DNA of 64,000 bases from Ophiostoma sp. CBS 140.51. Taxonomy: Eukaryota; Ascomycota; Sordariomycetes; Ophiostomatales; Ophiostomataceae. Shown here one piece after another: positions 10,714 through 23,047 of the stretch. The notes below the pieces were generated by a model. The model did no database searches and was not told the origin of the DNA. It saw only the letters and a program-made list of their open reading frames with translations. Location: contig JANSLP010000130.1 of NCBI GenBank assembly GCA_029298735.1, positions 1 through 64,000 of the forward strand, given 5' to 3'. A program made the position numbers and the translations under genes. Numbering within the stretch: the first letter of the stretch is position 1; every line of letters starts with the position of its first letter.

Positions 10714-11782
10714 ATGGCGTCCTCAGCGGCTTCCATGCCGTTTATTAAGAACCTCGCTTCAAGCGGTACGTTTTTCTTTCAGGTCTTTTCCTTTCCCTCG
10801 AGAGGAAAACCAAATCACATGTGATGCTGTGCCTCAGACAACCAGACTGACGTTGCTTTTTTCTCCCCTTCCCGCAGACCGGAAAATTCGCACTGCCGCT
10901 CTCGACAGCCTCAAGGGCTTCCTTACCGCGAAATATGCCGCCTCCTCCAACACCCCGCTGACCTTCCACGACGCCCAAAAGCTCTGGGCTGGTCTCTTCT
11001 ATGCGCTCTGGATGGCCGACCGTGCGCCCGCCCAGCAGCGCCTCTGCGACGAGCTTGCTGGTCTGCCCAAGGCCGTAAAGCTTCCCAACGCCGCCGTCGC
11101 TGCATGGCTGCGCGCCTTCTGGGCCACCATGGCCCGCGAGTGGACCACGGGCATCGACGTGCTGCGGATGGAAAAGTTCATGTTGCTGGTGCGTCGCGTG
11201 CTGGGCGCGCAGATTGCATGGATGGTGGGCGATATCGATGAGAAGAAGGCGGGCAAGAAGTCAAAAAAGAGCAGCGAGGCCACAGACAGCGCGGCACGTG
11301 CACTGGGTCTGGAGATTCTGGCACAGTGGCCGTTCAACATTGACGGTGAGGCCGAAGTGGAGCCGGCACCGTCGGCGAGCGATGAGGACGAGGAGGAGGC
11401 CAACGACCGGCCAAGGAAAAAGTCGCGCAAGGCAGTGCCGACAGTGCACATCCCGGTTGGCCTGACGATGCACGTTGTGGATATCTGGGTCGACGAGGCT
11501 GAGAAGCAGGGCCTGCTGGCAACGACCGGCAATGAGGAGGAGGGTGGTGTCGACACATCATCTCTGGCACATGCTATCAACGAGCTGGTCGTCAAGCTGG
11601 CTGCAAAGACTACGGCACCTGCCATCCGTCAACGGACACGCGAGGCGTTGACGGACGACCGCCTGCCGTGGAACGAGAGCGCTGCGGAGGAGACGGGTGG
11701 TGGCGGCATCGAGGGCCAAGCGGACAGCGACGACGATGAGGGCCAGAATGTGGACGGCGACTGGGACGGCTTCAATGACTAA
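10714..11782 (+). CDS. RRP1: Ribosomal RNA processing protein 1 (Nop52 family)
   Basis: Exons 10714-10765 and 10878-11782 (112-nt intron, GTACGT...CGCAG) encode 318 aa. The first exon gives MASSAASMPFIKNLASS and the junction completes the Asp of DRKIRTAALDSL, the conserved start of the Nop52/Rrp1 domain. The helical pairs AQKLWAGLFYALWMADR and LRMEKFMLLVRRVLGAQ follow in the order expected for this family. The protein works in the nucleolus in maturation of the large ribosomal subunit (27S to 25S/5.8S processing in yeast). The second half carries an acidic patch (SDEDEEEANDRPRKKSRKA, about 228-246) with an adjoining basic cluster that may serve in nuclear import, and an acidic Gly/Asp-rich C-terminus. 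Length fits the yeast protein (278 aa). It converges with the sphingosine kinase gene. Confidence 0.9.
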
Positions 11783-12340
11783 TCTTTGGCCAGGGGCGTG
11801 CTTTTCTCTACAATTTCCCGCATATTTGCGTCCATTTATTTTCCTATCTTGTTCGGCGTTTCATGGTTAGGCTGGCTGCTGTTTTTTTTTTTAAAATAAA
11901 AAAAATTTGGAAAGAGAACTTGTAACAATTCGATACTTTTTATCATGACTCGAGTTTCCAAAAGCTCTTCTTGGGTGTTCAAACAAAAGTGCCAGTAGAT
12001 AAATGTACATCTCAAGCAACCAATCCTTACGAGGCCGAAACAAAACAACGATACAACATCGCTTTATCCAAACCCTACTACCAGATGCAAAAGGATAATA
12101 ACGCCTCCAGCCGACAACTACAGAATTATACAAAAATTCAGAGAAACACACTGCTACTGTGCGTCGAGTCTCTTATACACAGCACCAGCAGCACATTCCT
12201 CCCCACCAACTTTTATTGTCCTCCTCTTGGGTATCACACCGAAAACTGCACCACTGCCTTGTCCGCTGTGGGCTAACATCGTCGTCGCCGTCATAAGCGG
12301 CGAAACCACCCACAGCACATCCTGTCGCATCCATCGGCTC
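11783..12340. other. Convergent intergenic region (RRP1 / sphingosine kinase)
   Basis: Two 3' ends face each other here. Contains T- and A-rich tracts at about 11881-11910 suited to 3' end formation. No gene seen. Confidence 0.45.
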
Positions 12341-14531
12341 CTATGCCATGATGCGCTCCACGGGTGCCATCTTGTCCCAGTTCAGCGGGCCAGGGGCCTC
12401 GTAGCCGGAGATGGCGCGCTTGGCGATGACGCGACCCAGACCCTTGTGGACCTCAGCCTGGAATGGCGAGAAGGGAATACGCTCGCCGTCGATGCTAATG
12501 TAGCCGTCCTTTTGGTTGCGAGGCGTCAGGCGAAAACCAGAGATTTTACGGTAGCGGACGAGCGGGTTGTCGAACAGGCGGTTGTCTTCAACGGTCATGA
12601 GCATGCCAAGAGACTTGGCTGGGGAGATGTCGCCATCAATAGTGATGAGGTCCATGAGGCCGTCGGACATGAGAGCGGCAGCGAAGAAGCTGGTGTCGGG
12701 GGCCATGTAGGCCATCTGGATTGCGTTAGCAGAGAGCGACATCGACCATAAAATAGTGCAATAAAAAAGAGGGAATGGAGAGGAGGTTCTTACGTTTCCA
12801 CAGAAAAAGTTGCCCATCTTGTCTTCTGGTATGGTCTCCCAATCGTCGGGCACGGGGTCGTTGATAGTGCCAAACTGCAGCGGCGGCAAACTAAGGTCGT
12901 CGCTATCAACAATCTTGCCACCGCTTCCGCTGCCCGAAGCGACACCCTCGGCAGGGTCAACGTCTGTTGTCGCAGACGATGCGGAGCCCCGTGCCAGTGC
13001 TGCGGAAGCAGACGCTGCTGCCGAGGTCTTGCCAGCGGCTTTGGTGCCCTTGGCAGGGGTCTGGTGACGTCCATAGTGCGCCTTGACATCGTCCTTGTGT
13101 TCAATCTCCACCTTGACGGCCAGGTCGCACGGGTACACCTTACGGGCCAGAAGGCGTTCGATGAAGCCCCAAGTGAAGCGGGCACTACCCATCCACCGCA
13201 GGTTCTCCGTGGCCAGGTCGACCTCGGCCATGACACCGACGGCCTGGCTCAGGAAGCTCAGCAGCCGGGTCTCGCCATACGTGATGCTGGCCAGGTCCAG
13301 TGGCGCGACGACACCCTTGACAATCGCCAGGGCCGCCACGCTGACGTGGTGGCTACCGTACAAGTTGCAAGCCATGGCATTGCCACTGCCACAGGGAATG
13401 TGGGCAACGGCAACCTTCTCAAGCGCACGGCGTGCGTCGGGTCGCTTGCCAAGACCATTGAAGCACTCGTGCGGCAGGCCATCACCAGAACAAGCGACCA
13501 CCATGTCGTACTTGTCAATATCGAGGTCGGCACACAAATCAATGGCTTGGCCGGAGTGGGTTGTGGTCACGACATCAAGGTTCAGGCGAGCGGCATCAAA
13601 CAAAGGGCGAGCCTCGTGCTCCCACTTTTTCATGGCGCCACCCGGGCCGGCGTGGGGATTGACGAGCACATAGGCACGCCTCCGTTGAGGAACATCGCCA
13701 TATGCACGGTTGCGCAGGAGCTCCGCCCAGGCAGAAACTTCAGCAGCGGTTGGCCGGTCGGGGCCGGACGGCTCAAGCGAAACTGTAAATTTAGCTGGCC
13801 GAATACGGGTCTTGGAGGCAACCTCGGCATAGTCGATCACGAGACGACGGTTGTCTTCGGACACGGAGGCCCAGAGGACGTTGTAGAGCGGGATCGAGAG
13901 GCGGTACGCGGCAGCGGAAGCTGGCAAGCAGTATGCAGTGCGGTTAGCTTTGGTTCAGAAGCACTTCAGTGTTTGTGCGTGTGTGTGTACACATCTATGC
14001 GTACACAGCGCATGCGCGGGGGTGCCGAGGTGTAATACGTACAACCAATGCATGTGTGCCGGTTCTTTTTGCGCTTTTCCTTGTCTAGATGCAGCCAGCC
14101 AGTTAGAATTGTGGTTTCTTGCGCGGTACTGCATGTATTCAGTACGCCAGTAGTCTGTGGTTTATCGCGCGGGCGTCCATACCAACAACAACGAGCTCGT
14201 TGTCCTGGATGTCGAGGTCATGGGTCTCGAGCTTGATGATGTTCTCGAGGGTCTTGTCGAACGAAACGACGTGGGATTGGCGCTTTGCGGTGCGCGCAGT
14301 GGGCGGCGGCGATGGCGTGGGAGGAATGGGAGGTGCTTGCGGAAGCGCGGATGGGTCGACGGAGGCTGACGTCGGTGCAGAAGAAGTGCCGTTGGTATGG
14401 CCGTTGGCTGTGCTGCTGGATGTGCCGTTCAGAGCACCGTTGGTGGTTCCATGAGAAGCTCCGTCGGCCGCACCGTTTGCGCCGGCTGGGCTTGTCTGTG
14501 CTTCGACAACAGCAGGCGTGTCTGACGACAT
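12341..14531 (-). CDS. Sphingosine (long-chain base) kinase, DAGK-catalytic domain
   Basis: Exons, in coding order, are 14531-14183, 13920-12794 and 12715-12341 (616 aa). Intron 1 is long (262 nt) but has a clear CTAAC branch site and joins VVV/A in phase; intron 2 (78 nt) joins GN/MAYMAPD. Motifs of lipid kinases with the diacylglycerol kinase fold are plain: VNPHAGPGG (about 203-211, nucleotide loop), SGDGLPHE (about 261-268, catalytic region with the general-base Asp) and PCGSGNAMA (about 292-300). The enzyme would phosphorylate sphingoid bases to their 1-phosphates, at membranes, balancing stress and growth signalling (yeast Lcb4/Lcb5). A Ser/Ala/Gly-rich insert of about 80 residues lies between the two halves of the C-terminal domain. 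The N-terminal 80 residues are Ala/Ser/Thr/Pro-rich and presumably disordered. Intron 2 is a multiple of three without a stop, so its retention would keep the frame. Confidence 0.9.
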
Positions 14532-16820
14532 TGTGATGGATTGATGCTTTCAGGCGGAAGGAAACTGGGAGGAGGCGAGGCGGAAGTGTCGAAAGAACAC
14601 GAGATAGGCCAAGACGGAGAAAACGAGGAGAATTCAAGGCGATAAGACGGAGAATTTTGTTGGAGTTGGAGCTACTGCGTCACCAACCGTCGCGATGTCG
14701 ATAAGAGGCGATACGGTAGACAATGCGTACGTCGTAGGGAGTATTGCAACAAAAGAACGCTGAGAGAGGAATAAGAAAAGAAGAAGACAAAGATTAAGAC
14801 AGAAAGCACCAACAGAAGGGTAACAGAAACACAAAAGCCGGTGGTCGGTAGTGCCCTTGCTCTTCGTTCCTTCCCCCTTAGAGCTTATGGTGACTTTTGG
14901 TGGAGCATCGCCGTTTTGTTGCACGAGCTTCGCCGCTTCATTTTTCTTTTCTTCCTTTTTTGCTCCTTGGGCAGGCGCGTTACCGTTACGTCCTTGGCGG
15001 GTGCTTCCTTCCTCTTCCTCCTGTACCCCGTCCTGCACAGTACTGGCGGCCAGGGCACTGAGGGATTCGCGAGGGTGCTAACGAAAAAGTAAGCGATCGC
15101 CAAAAGCTCTTGTTTAGGGGGCACTAGGGGTGCAACAGGAGGAGATCAGAGAGAGAGGGGAACGGTCGGACATGGGTGATGGTGCTAGCGCGGCGCGATT
15201 ATTGCAGAATGCAAGTGCAAAATTGGCGGCATCTGCTTGGTGCACTTCCAGTGTCGGGATCTTCGGCGCGTCTCTCAGAACGTCGTGGCGTCGCTAGGCA
15301 GCCCTTTTTTTATTTCAGAGGGGACAACAGGGCGCCATTGCACTGGTTGGCGGGCCTGTTGGGGGGGGGGGGGGAACCTCGGCCCTCGTGGCAGTGGGTG
15401 CAGTTGCCCTGTGGCCCCCCCGGAACCCATGCCGCTAGCCGGGGTAGTGCAGGGCGTTGTGAGTGAGAATGGGTGCCAAAATTTGAATTTGCATCTGCAT
15501 AAATATGGCGGACGGGGACCCAGACCACACACGGGAAATTACTGCGTCATGATGAGAGGATGTCAGCAATTCGGGGCGCGTTCGATGCACTGACAATGGG
15601 CAGATAAACAGACGAATCTGGACTAGGCGAACAAGAAGAGACAGAAAAAAGGTCAAGATGCGTTTCGTCTGGTGTCTCGACAAAGGGGTCATTGTGTCGA
15701 AGAGTACATGTAGTTCGTCAATAGGCGGAAAGTCGACTCGCGAATCTTCGGTTTCTAATTTTGGCATTGATTTTCCGACATTATTCTTCAGGGATACTCA
15801 ACCCCTGTACCGCTGGCCTTCTGGAAGGATTCTGTAAGGGATGATGCCAAGCAAATGAGACTGGCTTGACCTGGTTTGACCGTTAGCCTGACTGGCAGAA
15901 ACTTGAGCCTATCGCGACAGATGCCACATTCGCAGACGCGACTCTCGTGCCCTTGACAATATCCCAGCACCGCGACAAGGGGATCGGCAGATGCTGAGAG
16001 CACAACGATGAGGAGCTCGCGAAAAAGAGGCTATTCTCAAATGAGAAGAGATGGTCTTTCAGAAAGTCTTGATCCAGAGCCTTAGTCTGGCAGAAATGGC
16101 CTTTGTTGGCAGTTGTCGTTTTTTGGTCCTGTTGAAACGGACACGACAAGACCTTGAGACTCTGTCTCCACTGCCTGAGGACATCGAACAAAAGATACTT
16201 CGTAGAAGAAAAAGAAGACAACTTTAGAAGCAGATATAGAGTAGTGAAGGAACATTTAAGCGTGGTTGCTTAGGTGCCGTTTGGTATTCTACGTCTTGGG
16301 TATCAAACAGATTATTTCCCAAGAGGCTTTATGTACCTCGTAAAGCTGAAAGAGAAAGGCAACACGTACCAGTTCTCGCGACTCCTGCTCAGCCGCTCAC
16401 CAAATCTTGCATGTTGATGCGAGCACTGCCAAGGCTGCAGTCAGATCTCATCATATGCAAGGGCAAAGTGTCTGACACATCATCACGTACCACTAAAGGA
16501 AGCCAATGACAGTGGCTTTGATCTTGCCATATTTTCTTGCACAAGAAGTTATCATAAGAAGACTGAATTACCACCTGCCTGAAATATGTCTTGGACGGTG
16601 TTGGTCCCATGGGCGCAAGCACGGACGATTATTGAATTTAAATTCATTTACGGAGTACAGCGCAGCCGACATGCATGAGAGAAGGATCTACGAATTCGTG
16701 AGCATATGTCAAGAGACTTTACAAAGCGCTTTTATTCAAACAAATCTAGCTCCTATACGCATGTCGTGTATTCGTTTATCATGTCCCTTACACCCTGAAT
16801 CGCTAATTTCACCAAATCTT
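14532..16820. other. Intergenic, 2.3 kb, no gene seen
   Basis: Upstream of the sphingosine kinase and downstream of the poly-Asn protein, both on the minus strand. A lysine-rich minus-strand frame at 14850-15038 looks locally protein-like but has no start, splice signals or continuation I could support. Includes the G14 run at 15361. Confidence 0.4.
15361..15374 (+). repeat. G14 homopolymer
   Basis: Fourteen consecutive guanines in the spacer upstream of the sphingosine kinase; could form intermolecular G-quadruplex and is a likely sequencing weak point. Confidence 0.9.
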
Positions 16821-18504
16821 CTAACGCCTCGGCCGCAGCTCGCGAATGTCCGGATCTGATAGCAGCTCGCCGACAGTGTGCTGCTCACAAACGTGGTTGA
16901 CCAGCCGGGTCATCGTGGTGCATACAGCCACTTTACCTCCTCCACTGCTGTCGAACCGGTCACAGAGACAGCACGCAAACGTTGGAGGCAAAAGCATTCC
17001 ACCACCGCCACCAGGGTAATCATTCACGGCCTCGTAGACGGCCGGTCGGTGGCACTTGACGATAAAGCGGTTGCTCAGCACAAACTGGCGATCCTGGACG
17101 AGCTCGATAATATTGCGCCGGCGTGTGGTGACGAGCTTGCCCGGAGCATCATCGTCGTTGCTGTCGTCGATCGGAGGGCCACCCCGTCGACTGTCGCTGT
17201 CACCGTCGCTTCCCGGCTTGTTGTCCCGGTTAACAACTTCTTCGACGCGCTCACCAACGACCACGGGCTTGTGCATTTTCCAAGAGCGGTCGTGCTCAAT
17301 AGCAAACTGGCCCATGCAGGCCGGACAGATGAGGTCGCCGTCATCGCTCTCATTATCATCGTAATTGCGGCTGTTTCTCTTGTTGTTGCCGTCACCGTCA
17401 CCAACATCCAGCGGCCGCCGCCAGTCTTGCTGCAGTTCGACGGCATAGCGGCAGAAAAGTGGTGGCCGCTGTGGCTCCAGAGGAAACGTTGCAGCCCGGC
17501 GTGCGCCAGCCTGGCTCTGGCTCCGGCGACCACGGTCATGGTCTCGGTCTCGCTCACTTTCTCTGTCCCAGTCGCGATCCCGGTCACGTTCACGTTCACG
17601 GTCGAGAGCCACCCAATCGCGGCTGCTTCTTCTCCGAGCAGCGTAGTCATCGCCGCTAGCACCGCCGTTTCTTGTCGACCCTGACGCAACTGACGATGAC
17701 CGCAGTGCCCGGCGTCCACCTCCCGGCCCATACCCGCCGCCAATCTCTCTTTGCATCGGTGCTGCCGCGAGCATCCGCCGGTACTGGTCCTGCAGTGCCT
17801 GTATACTTCCGTTGCGAGCCCGACCTGCTGCCGCATACAAGACGGCCGGATCAGGCAGCGTACCCGTCTCCAGCGCATCCTGCAGCAGGTGAATGACCGA
17901 TGCCTGCAAGTCGATAATCTGCGCCTGCAGCTCGTTTTCTGCAATCTTGTCGCCCTCAGCAAAGCGTGAGCCAAGGTGGGCGTAGTCACGGTCGTACTCT
18001 CGGCGAATCAAGGGTCCGCTGGCTGCAAGAGCATCGCGGAGGTCGTTTTGGGGACGGCTATAAGGCGGCAGCGGCGGATATTGGTACGGTGGCGGGTATG
18101 GGTATGGGTAGCCGTTGTTGCCTCCATTGTTGCTGTTCCCGTTATTGTTGTTGTTGTTGTTGTTGTTGTTATTCTTGTGGCTCAACTGGGCCATGGCGTG
18201 CTCGTGCTTCTCCTTCTCTGCCTGCCGCCGAGCCCGATCCGCCGCGTCGGCGCGACGCTCCAGCTCCTTGATTTTCTCATCCTGGCCGTGGTCTGTTTTG
18301 TGCTGTCGATGCCTGTCGCGCACGCGCTCGTAGAGGCCTATGCTAGTCGTAAAGGTGCCAATGACTGTTGAGATAAGTGTCGCGATTATGAAGCCTTTCT
18401 GTTGTAATGTGTGAGCGAGGTGACAGTAAGAAGAGAAAATAACCCAGCTAAGAGAGTTCACTTACTTTGAGGTGCTTCTCCTCAATCATATTTGCGTAGT
18501 TCAT
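16821..18504 (-). CDS. Uncharacterised N-terminally membrane-anchored protein with poly-Asn tract and Cys-rich C-terminus
   Basis: Exons 18504-18466 (13 codons, MNYANMIEEKHLK) and 18398-16821 give 538 aa; the 67-nt intron has GTAAGT and ACAACAG ends and joins in phase 0. The order is: a membrane segment at about 15-36 (GFIIATLISTVIGTFTTSIG), a strongly charged coiled-coil-like helix (about 40-82), an 11-Asn run followed by Asn/Gly and Pro/Tyr-rich low complexity (about 85-125), a conserved-looking helical part (about 140-220), an Arg/Asp/Glu-rich disordered stretch, and a C-terminal region with paired cysteines (CPAC, later CCLC...HVCEQH) that could bind zinc. I do not recognise the family and assign no function. 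The poly-Asn tract coincides with a GTT/AAC triplet repeat and may vary in length between strains. Confidence 0.7.
18141..18175 (+). repeat. GTT/AAC trinucleotide repeat in coding sequence
   Basis: About eight uninterrupted triplets flanked by degenerate copies; on the minus strand it encodes the poly-Asn run of the membrane-anchored protein. Confidence 0.85.
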
Positions 18505-20700
18505 ATTGGCGGCATGTGAAAGGAAAGGGAGGATAGAGTGTAAGAAAATAGGAAGATGAGAAGATAGGAGGTGTGGTGATGGGGAAGGTGGGAACAGAGA
18601 TCAAAGAAAGAGGCAATTTTTGAAAATGCGACAGATAAGTACAAAACGACGACAGATATGCACACGATACAAGGAGGCCGACAATTTCTATTTATGTGCC
18701 GCTCGCAGAAGATGGGGGCCGTACGAATGACGGAGCATGCGGTGTGTATGCGGGTGTACGTCGAAGGCTGATGTATGTGTGCGTATATGTGGTTGTATGC
18801 GGGTGCGTGTGATGTCGTGCTGGGTTTGTGTCCTGCTGCACAATATTTGAGACTTGTCGTTCTTATTATCAAAGAGTATCGTCACACCAGCAAAAGCTGT
18901 TGGTAAAAGAGAAACAACAAAACCATCACCCGAAAGATAACTGAGTGACAAATGGGCGGTGCAGGGAGCTGGCATTCTGTGCCGCGTCTTGCTTCCAACA
19001 TTCGGCCCCCGCCATGCAGCTAACGACAAGAAACAAAGAAAAAGTGCTATGCAAGGATGATGTGAAGGGCGGGAGCAAAAAAAAAAAAAAAAAAAAAAAA
19101 GGACCCTCAAGAATACACCGTAAAATAAAACAGGCAGAGAAAAAAGTAACAGAAAAGGCAGGCCGTTCCGGTTTCGTTTCCTTCGGGTCGGTGACTCGGT
19201 GGTTGTCGTTTGTCCACGGAAATCACAATACAAGAAGCACAAGAGGCAATGTTGCGACAAGTTGTCTCATTGTGCTGCCGTTTTGACACATGCCATATTT
19301 TTCTTCCTTTTCGCACACTCTTTTTCTCGATAATCTGCCACTCGCGTGCCGCCCTCCCTTTTCCCACCTCTGTCGGCCGATATGCCATATGACGCAAATC
19401 CTGTTTCCTTGGCCAGTTCCCCGACCACCCCTCCACTCCTCCCAGTCCCCAGTGACGACATCAGCTGCTGCAAGAAATTGACACAGAACGAACGACCCTT
19501 CCAGACACCCCTGTTCCAGCCAATGAGAGCGTGCGAACGAACACCCGCAACCACTAACACGGCTGTGGATGAGAGGGCGATCGGCATTATGCAGTGCAGA
19601 CACATTTTCCTGCTACGACAGACGATGATGGAACTGTTTGACGAAAGGTCTAGCCAGTGGGAGAAAAGAGCATCGAGACAAAGGCCATGGAAAAGCTGGC
19701 GGAACTGACAGTTTATGTCCTTCCGTCTTTGCATGCGTATGTTGTGCTCTAGGAAATCCGATAAATGGGAGAAACTTGATGCAAAATACGTTTGGAGACA
19801 AGATTTGACTTTTGTTTTAAAAACAAAAAAAAACAACGAAAGAAAATAAAAGAAAACAATAAAGCATCCCAAAATACTAAAAAGCCATGCATAACAACAG
19901 ATCACTTCTAGATGCGACAACAAGCAAACAGATGCCGCGCCGGTAGTTGACTCTGGCCTAGATGTCAATGTCAAACTTGACCTCATTCTCTTTAGGTGTG
20001 GCAAAACAAGGCCCTTCACCGCTAGACCGCCAGATCTAGCCCGTCGGCCGAACGTCGATCGGAGCTAGAATGGGTGCTCGGACAAAAAGACAGAAAGACA
20101 AAAGAACATTAAAGGTGGGAGGTCTGGTTGGCTCATTAGGAACAGGGCGGGATCTAAACGGTTGGTGACTTGGCAAGAGTTGTTTTGACAAAGGAGGGGA
20201 CGTCATATTTACAGTGATGCACAGGGGAAATACAACACGGAGAGTGGGCTGTTGTGGCCCGCATACGATTATCTTTTACGCCAAATGGTGGCCAGCTTCT
20301 CAGCCATCCATTAATCATCTATGTGATTGTCTTCTTTCCGATTCAAGTATACGTTTGGTAATGTTTGTATTTGGAATGGTTAAATCTGATTTTCGGCGCC
20401 TTCTACTTTTATTTCCAGTTCCACTGCTCCCCATATTGACAATCCCTTGTATCACACGAAAAAATCATGTAAACTTGATGACGCCTTCTCCGTCGGTCTA
20501 GGCTTTTGGTGAAGACAGATAAAAACGTGAAAAACACAGGAAGCACAAACAAGACAAAGTGAACAAAAAAAGGGTTGCAAATGAAAATGACATAAAATAG
20601 ACCCCCATAGTAAACTAGACAAACCCAACAACGCACAACCCTTGACCAAAGACAACCTTGGCTGCTTACACTGATGCCTGCCACTCATTCCCTCATCTGC
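18505..20700. other. Intergenic, 2.2 kb, no gene seen
   Basis: Separates the poly-Asn gene from NAT1, both on the minus strand. The 250-codon minus ORF at 19267-20019 has patchy, non-coding composition (poly-Phe blocks, no motif) and was not accepted. Contains an A24 run at 19077-19100. Confidence 0.4.
19077..19100 (+). repeat. A24 homopolymer
   Basis: Uninterrupted run of 24 adenines in the spacer upstream of the poly-Asn gene. Confidence 0.9.
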
Positions 20701-23047
20701 TTACGGGAACTCCGCAGCCAGCACCTCTTGCACCTTGGGCGGCAGCGTCGACACGTCGGCAGCCTTCAGGGCCTCCCGCAGTGCCTTGGCCTGCTCCTGC
20801 ACCTGCGCGTTCTCGGGCGCCAACGCCTGGGCGGACTTGAGGCACCGCAGCGCCAGCAGGAACTTGCCTCTCCGGCGGTATATCTCAAAACCGACCAGTT
20901 GGCCGTCCAGGTTCTTGGGGCTGAACTGCAGAACGGGCTCAATGAACTTGGTGGCCTCGCCGAGCGGGTCGGCCGTGGCAGCCAGCTTGAGACCCTGCGG
21001 GTCGTCGTCCTTCTTCTTGGCAGCGCCCTCGGCATCGGCAGCAGCAGCCGACTTGCCCTTGTTGGGATCCTGCTTCGCAGCCTTCTCAGCCGCCTCGCGC
21101 TCGGCCTTCTGGGCCTCCTTCTTGGCCTTCTTCGCGGCCTTCTTCTTTTCGGCAGCGGCATCGGCGTCAGACGTGCCGTTGGAAGCACCGTCCTTGCTAC
21201 CATCAGCGGCAACCACCGAACCGTTGGCGGCGGCCTGCGCGCTGTCGTACATGCTCACGTACAGGCGGGCGGCATCAAGAGCGGCACGCGTGAAGAAGGG
21301 GTGCTCGCGGATTCGATCCTCCCAGCGGACAAGGTCAATGTATGCGCGAATCATGCCCTTGCGCAGCGAGAACGAGTGGAAGTCAAACTGGTCCTCCTGC
21401 CAGATGTCAAAGATGTTGGCAATGGCATGGAAGCGCTTCAGGGCCATGCCGATGTTGCCGCGGCGCGCAAACGCCTCACCATCCTCCGTCAGGAACCAAA
21501 TGCACTGCATGTCGAGTAGATCCGACAGCGGATCGGCCGCCGAATCGGGCCGCGTGAAGAGCGCGACCGTCTTGAGCGCCGCCTCGTTCTCGTTGTTGCG
21601 TAGCTGGTATTTGGCGGCCTTGCTGTTGATATAGCGGTCGTGTGTGTCGAGGCTGCGTGCCTTGTCCATGGCCTCAGACGCCTTCTGCAGGTCGCCCCTG
21701 TGCTTCCATATCCGCGCCTTGGTCATCTGGAAATCAACGCTCTTGTCGTCGAGCGCAATCGCCTTATCGCAGAATTCGTCGGCCTTGGCCAGGTCGCGCG
21801 TCAGGTGGTAGTTGTAGTGTTGGGCCAGGAAGTAGAGGGCAGCACCCTCGCCCTTGGACGAGTCCGTCTTCGCCGGTGCATCGCCATTCGATTGTACGTC
21901 GGGCGAGGTCTGCGCAGAAGCGAGGTATTCTTCGACAAGAGCAGGCAGGGCGGCCTTCTTGGCGTCATCGGCGTAAAGGTGCTTCAGGTTGGCGAACAGT
22001 GACGGGATACCGCGGTCGAGCATGGGGAAAAGGTACTTTCGTGCGCGCTCCTTGAAGAGATCGCCTAGATAACGTTAGTATGTGAGTGAGAGAAATGCCA
22101 GGAACCAAGCAAGAATGTGTGGACGTCCACGCACCTGATAAGAAGTCCAGCGGCAGCCGCTTTGCCGAGTCGCACCGCGGGTGCTTGGCGGCGTACTCGT
22201 CAAAGACAGCTAGACGAGCAGCCTCGTCGGCACCCTCCGAATCCAGGCCCAATGCCTTAACGAGGCTCTGGTAGTAGGCTGGGTGGTCGGGATTGCGGTC
22301 GATCAATGTGCGCCATGCAGCGGCAGCCTCTTCGTTACGGCCGAGGGTTGTCAGGTACTCAGCACGGCGCTCGAGGACGCTCAGGCGGTCCAGGCTGTGT
22401 TTGACGGAGTCAGACTCGAGGTGGTCGAGCGCACGCTGGATGTCGCCGGTCTCGGCAATGATGCGGTTCTTGTACAGGATGGCCTCGGAGTGCTCAATAT
22501 CGGTCTTTGGCGGCGGGTTCTTCAGCGTTTCTTCGTAAGTTGTCAGGATGCGCTCGGCCTCGGCCAGGTTGCCGTCAAGGTGATGCGCAATGGCGAGGGC
22601 GGTCCAGTTCTGGCGAGGCTGGGGGCGGGCCTGCAGCATAGCGTGGCGGCTCTGGACGTAACCGGCGTAGTCGCGCATCTGGATCTGCAGAATGGCGAGA
22701 TCGCGCTGGATCTGGGGGCTCTCAGGCTCGAGGCGCAGCGCAAACTTGTACGCCTTGATGGCCTCCTCAAAGTTCTTGTTGGCGCGGTACAGCAGGCCGT
22801 AGACGTGCCAGCAGATGTGCGACTTCATGTCGACAGTCAGGGCCTCCTTTCCGAGCGCAAAGGCCTCGTCCGTCTTGCCCTGGCCATTGAGGATCAGCGC
22901 CTTCATGGCCATGGTGTCGCCATGACGGGGATTCTTCTTGAGGATCTGGTCGGCAGCCTTCAGGCCGCGCTTGTACTGCTTCTCCTCATAGTTGCGGATG
23001 ACCTGGCGGAACAGGTTGGCATCCCGTGTGCTAAGCGGTTGCGGCAT
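20701..23047 (-). CDS. NAT1: NatA N-terminal acetyltransferase auxiliary subunit (NAA15/Nat1)
   Basis: Exons 23047-22135 and 22064-20701 encode 758 aa. The 70-nt intron (GTGCGT...CTAACG...CTAG) rejoins DFLSG/DLFKERARKYLFPML in phase. The protein is a continuous array of TPR-type helical hairpins from the N-terminus (NLFRQVIRNYEEKQYKRGLK, then repeats such as GDTMAMKALILNGQGKTDEA and CWHVYGLLYRANKNFEEAIK), as in the large scaffold subunit of NatA, which holds the catalytic Naa10 and docks at the ribosome exit to acetylate nascent chains. A Lys/Ala/Glu-rich segment at about 560-625 is the charged linker seen in this family, and two more TPR-like helices close the protein. Yeast Nat1 has 854 aa; this one is somewhat shorter in the C-terminal part. 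The antisense ORFs over it are shadows. Confidence 0.92.

Noticed and set aside
13064..14035. 323-codon plus-strand ORF opposite the sphingosine kinase
   Set aside because: Antisense shadow over the catalytic domain, no motif of its own.
14850..15038. Lys/Gln-rich minus-strand frame upstream of the sphingosine kinase
   Set aside because: No start or splice signals linking it to the kinase; the composition can arise from the purine-rich leader strand.
19267..20019. 250-codon minus ORF between NAT1 and the poly-Asn gene
   Set aside because: Poly-Phe/Leu patches and no domain; typical of T-rich spacer translation.
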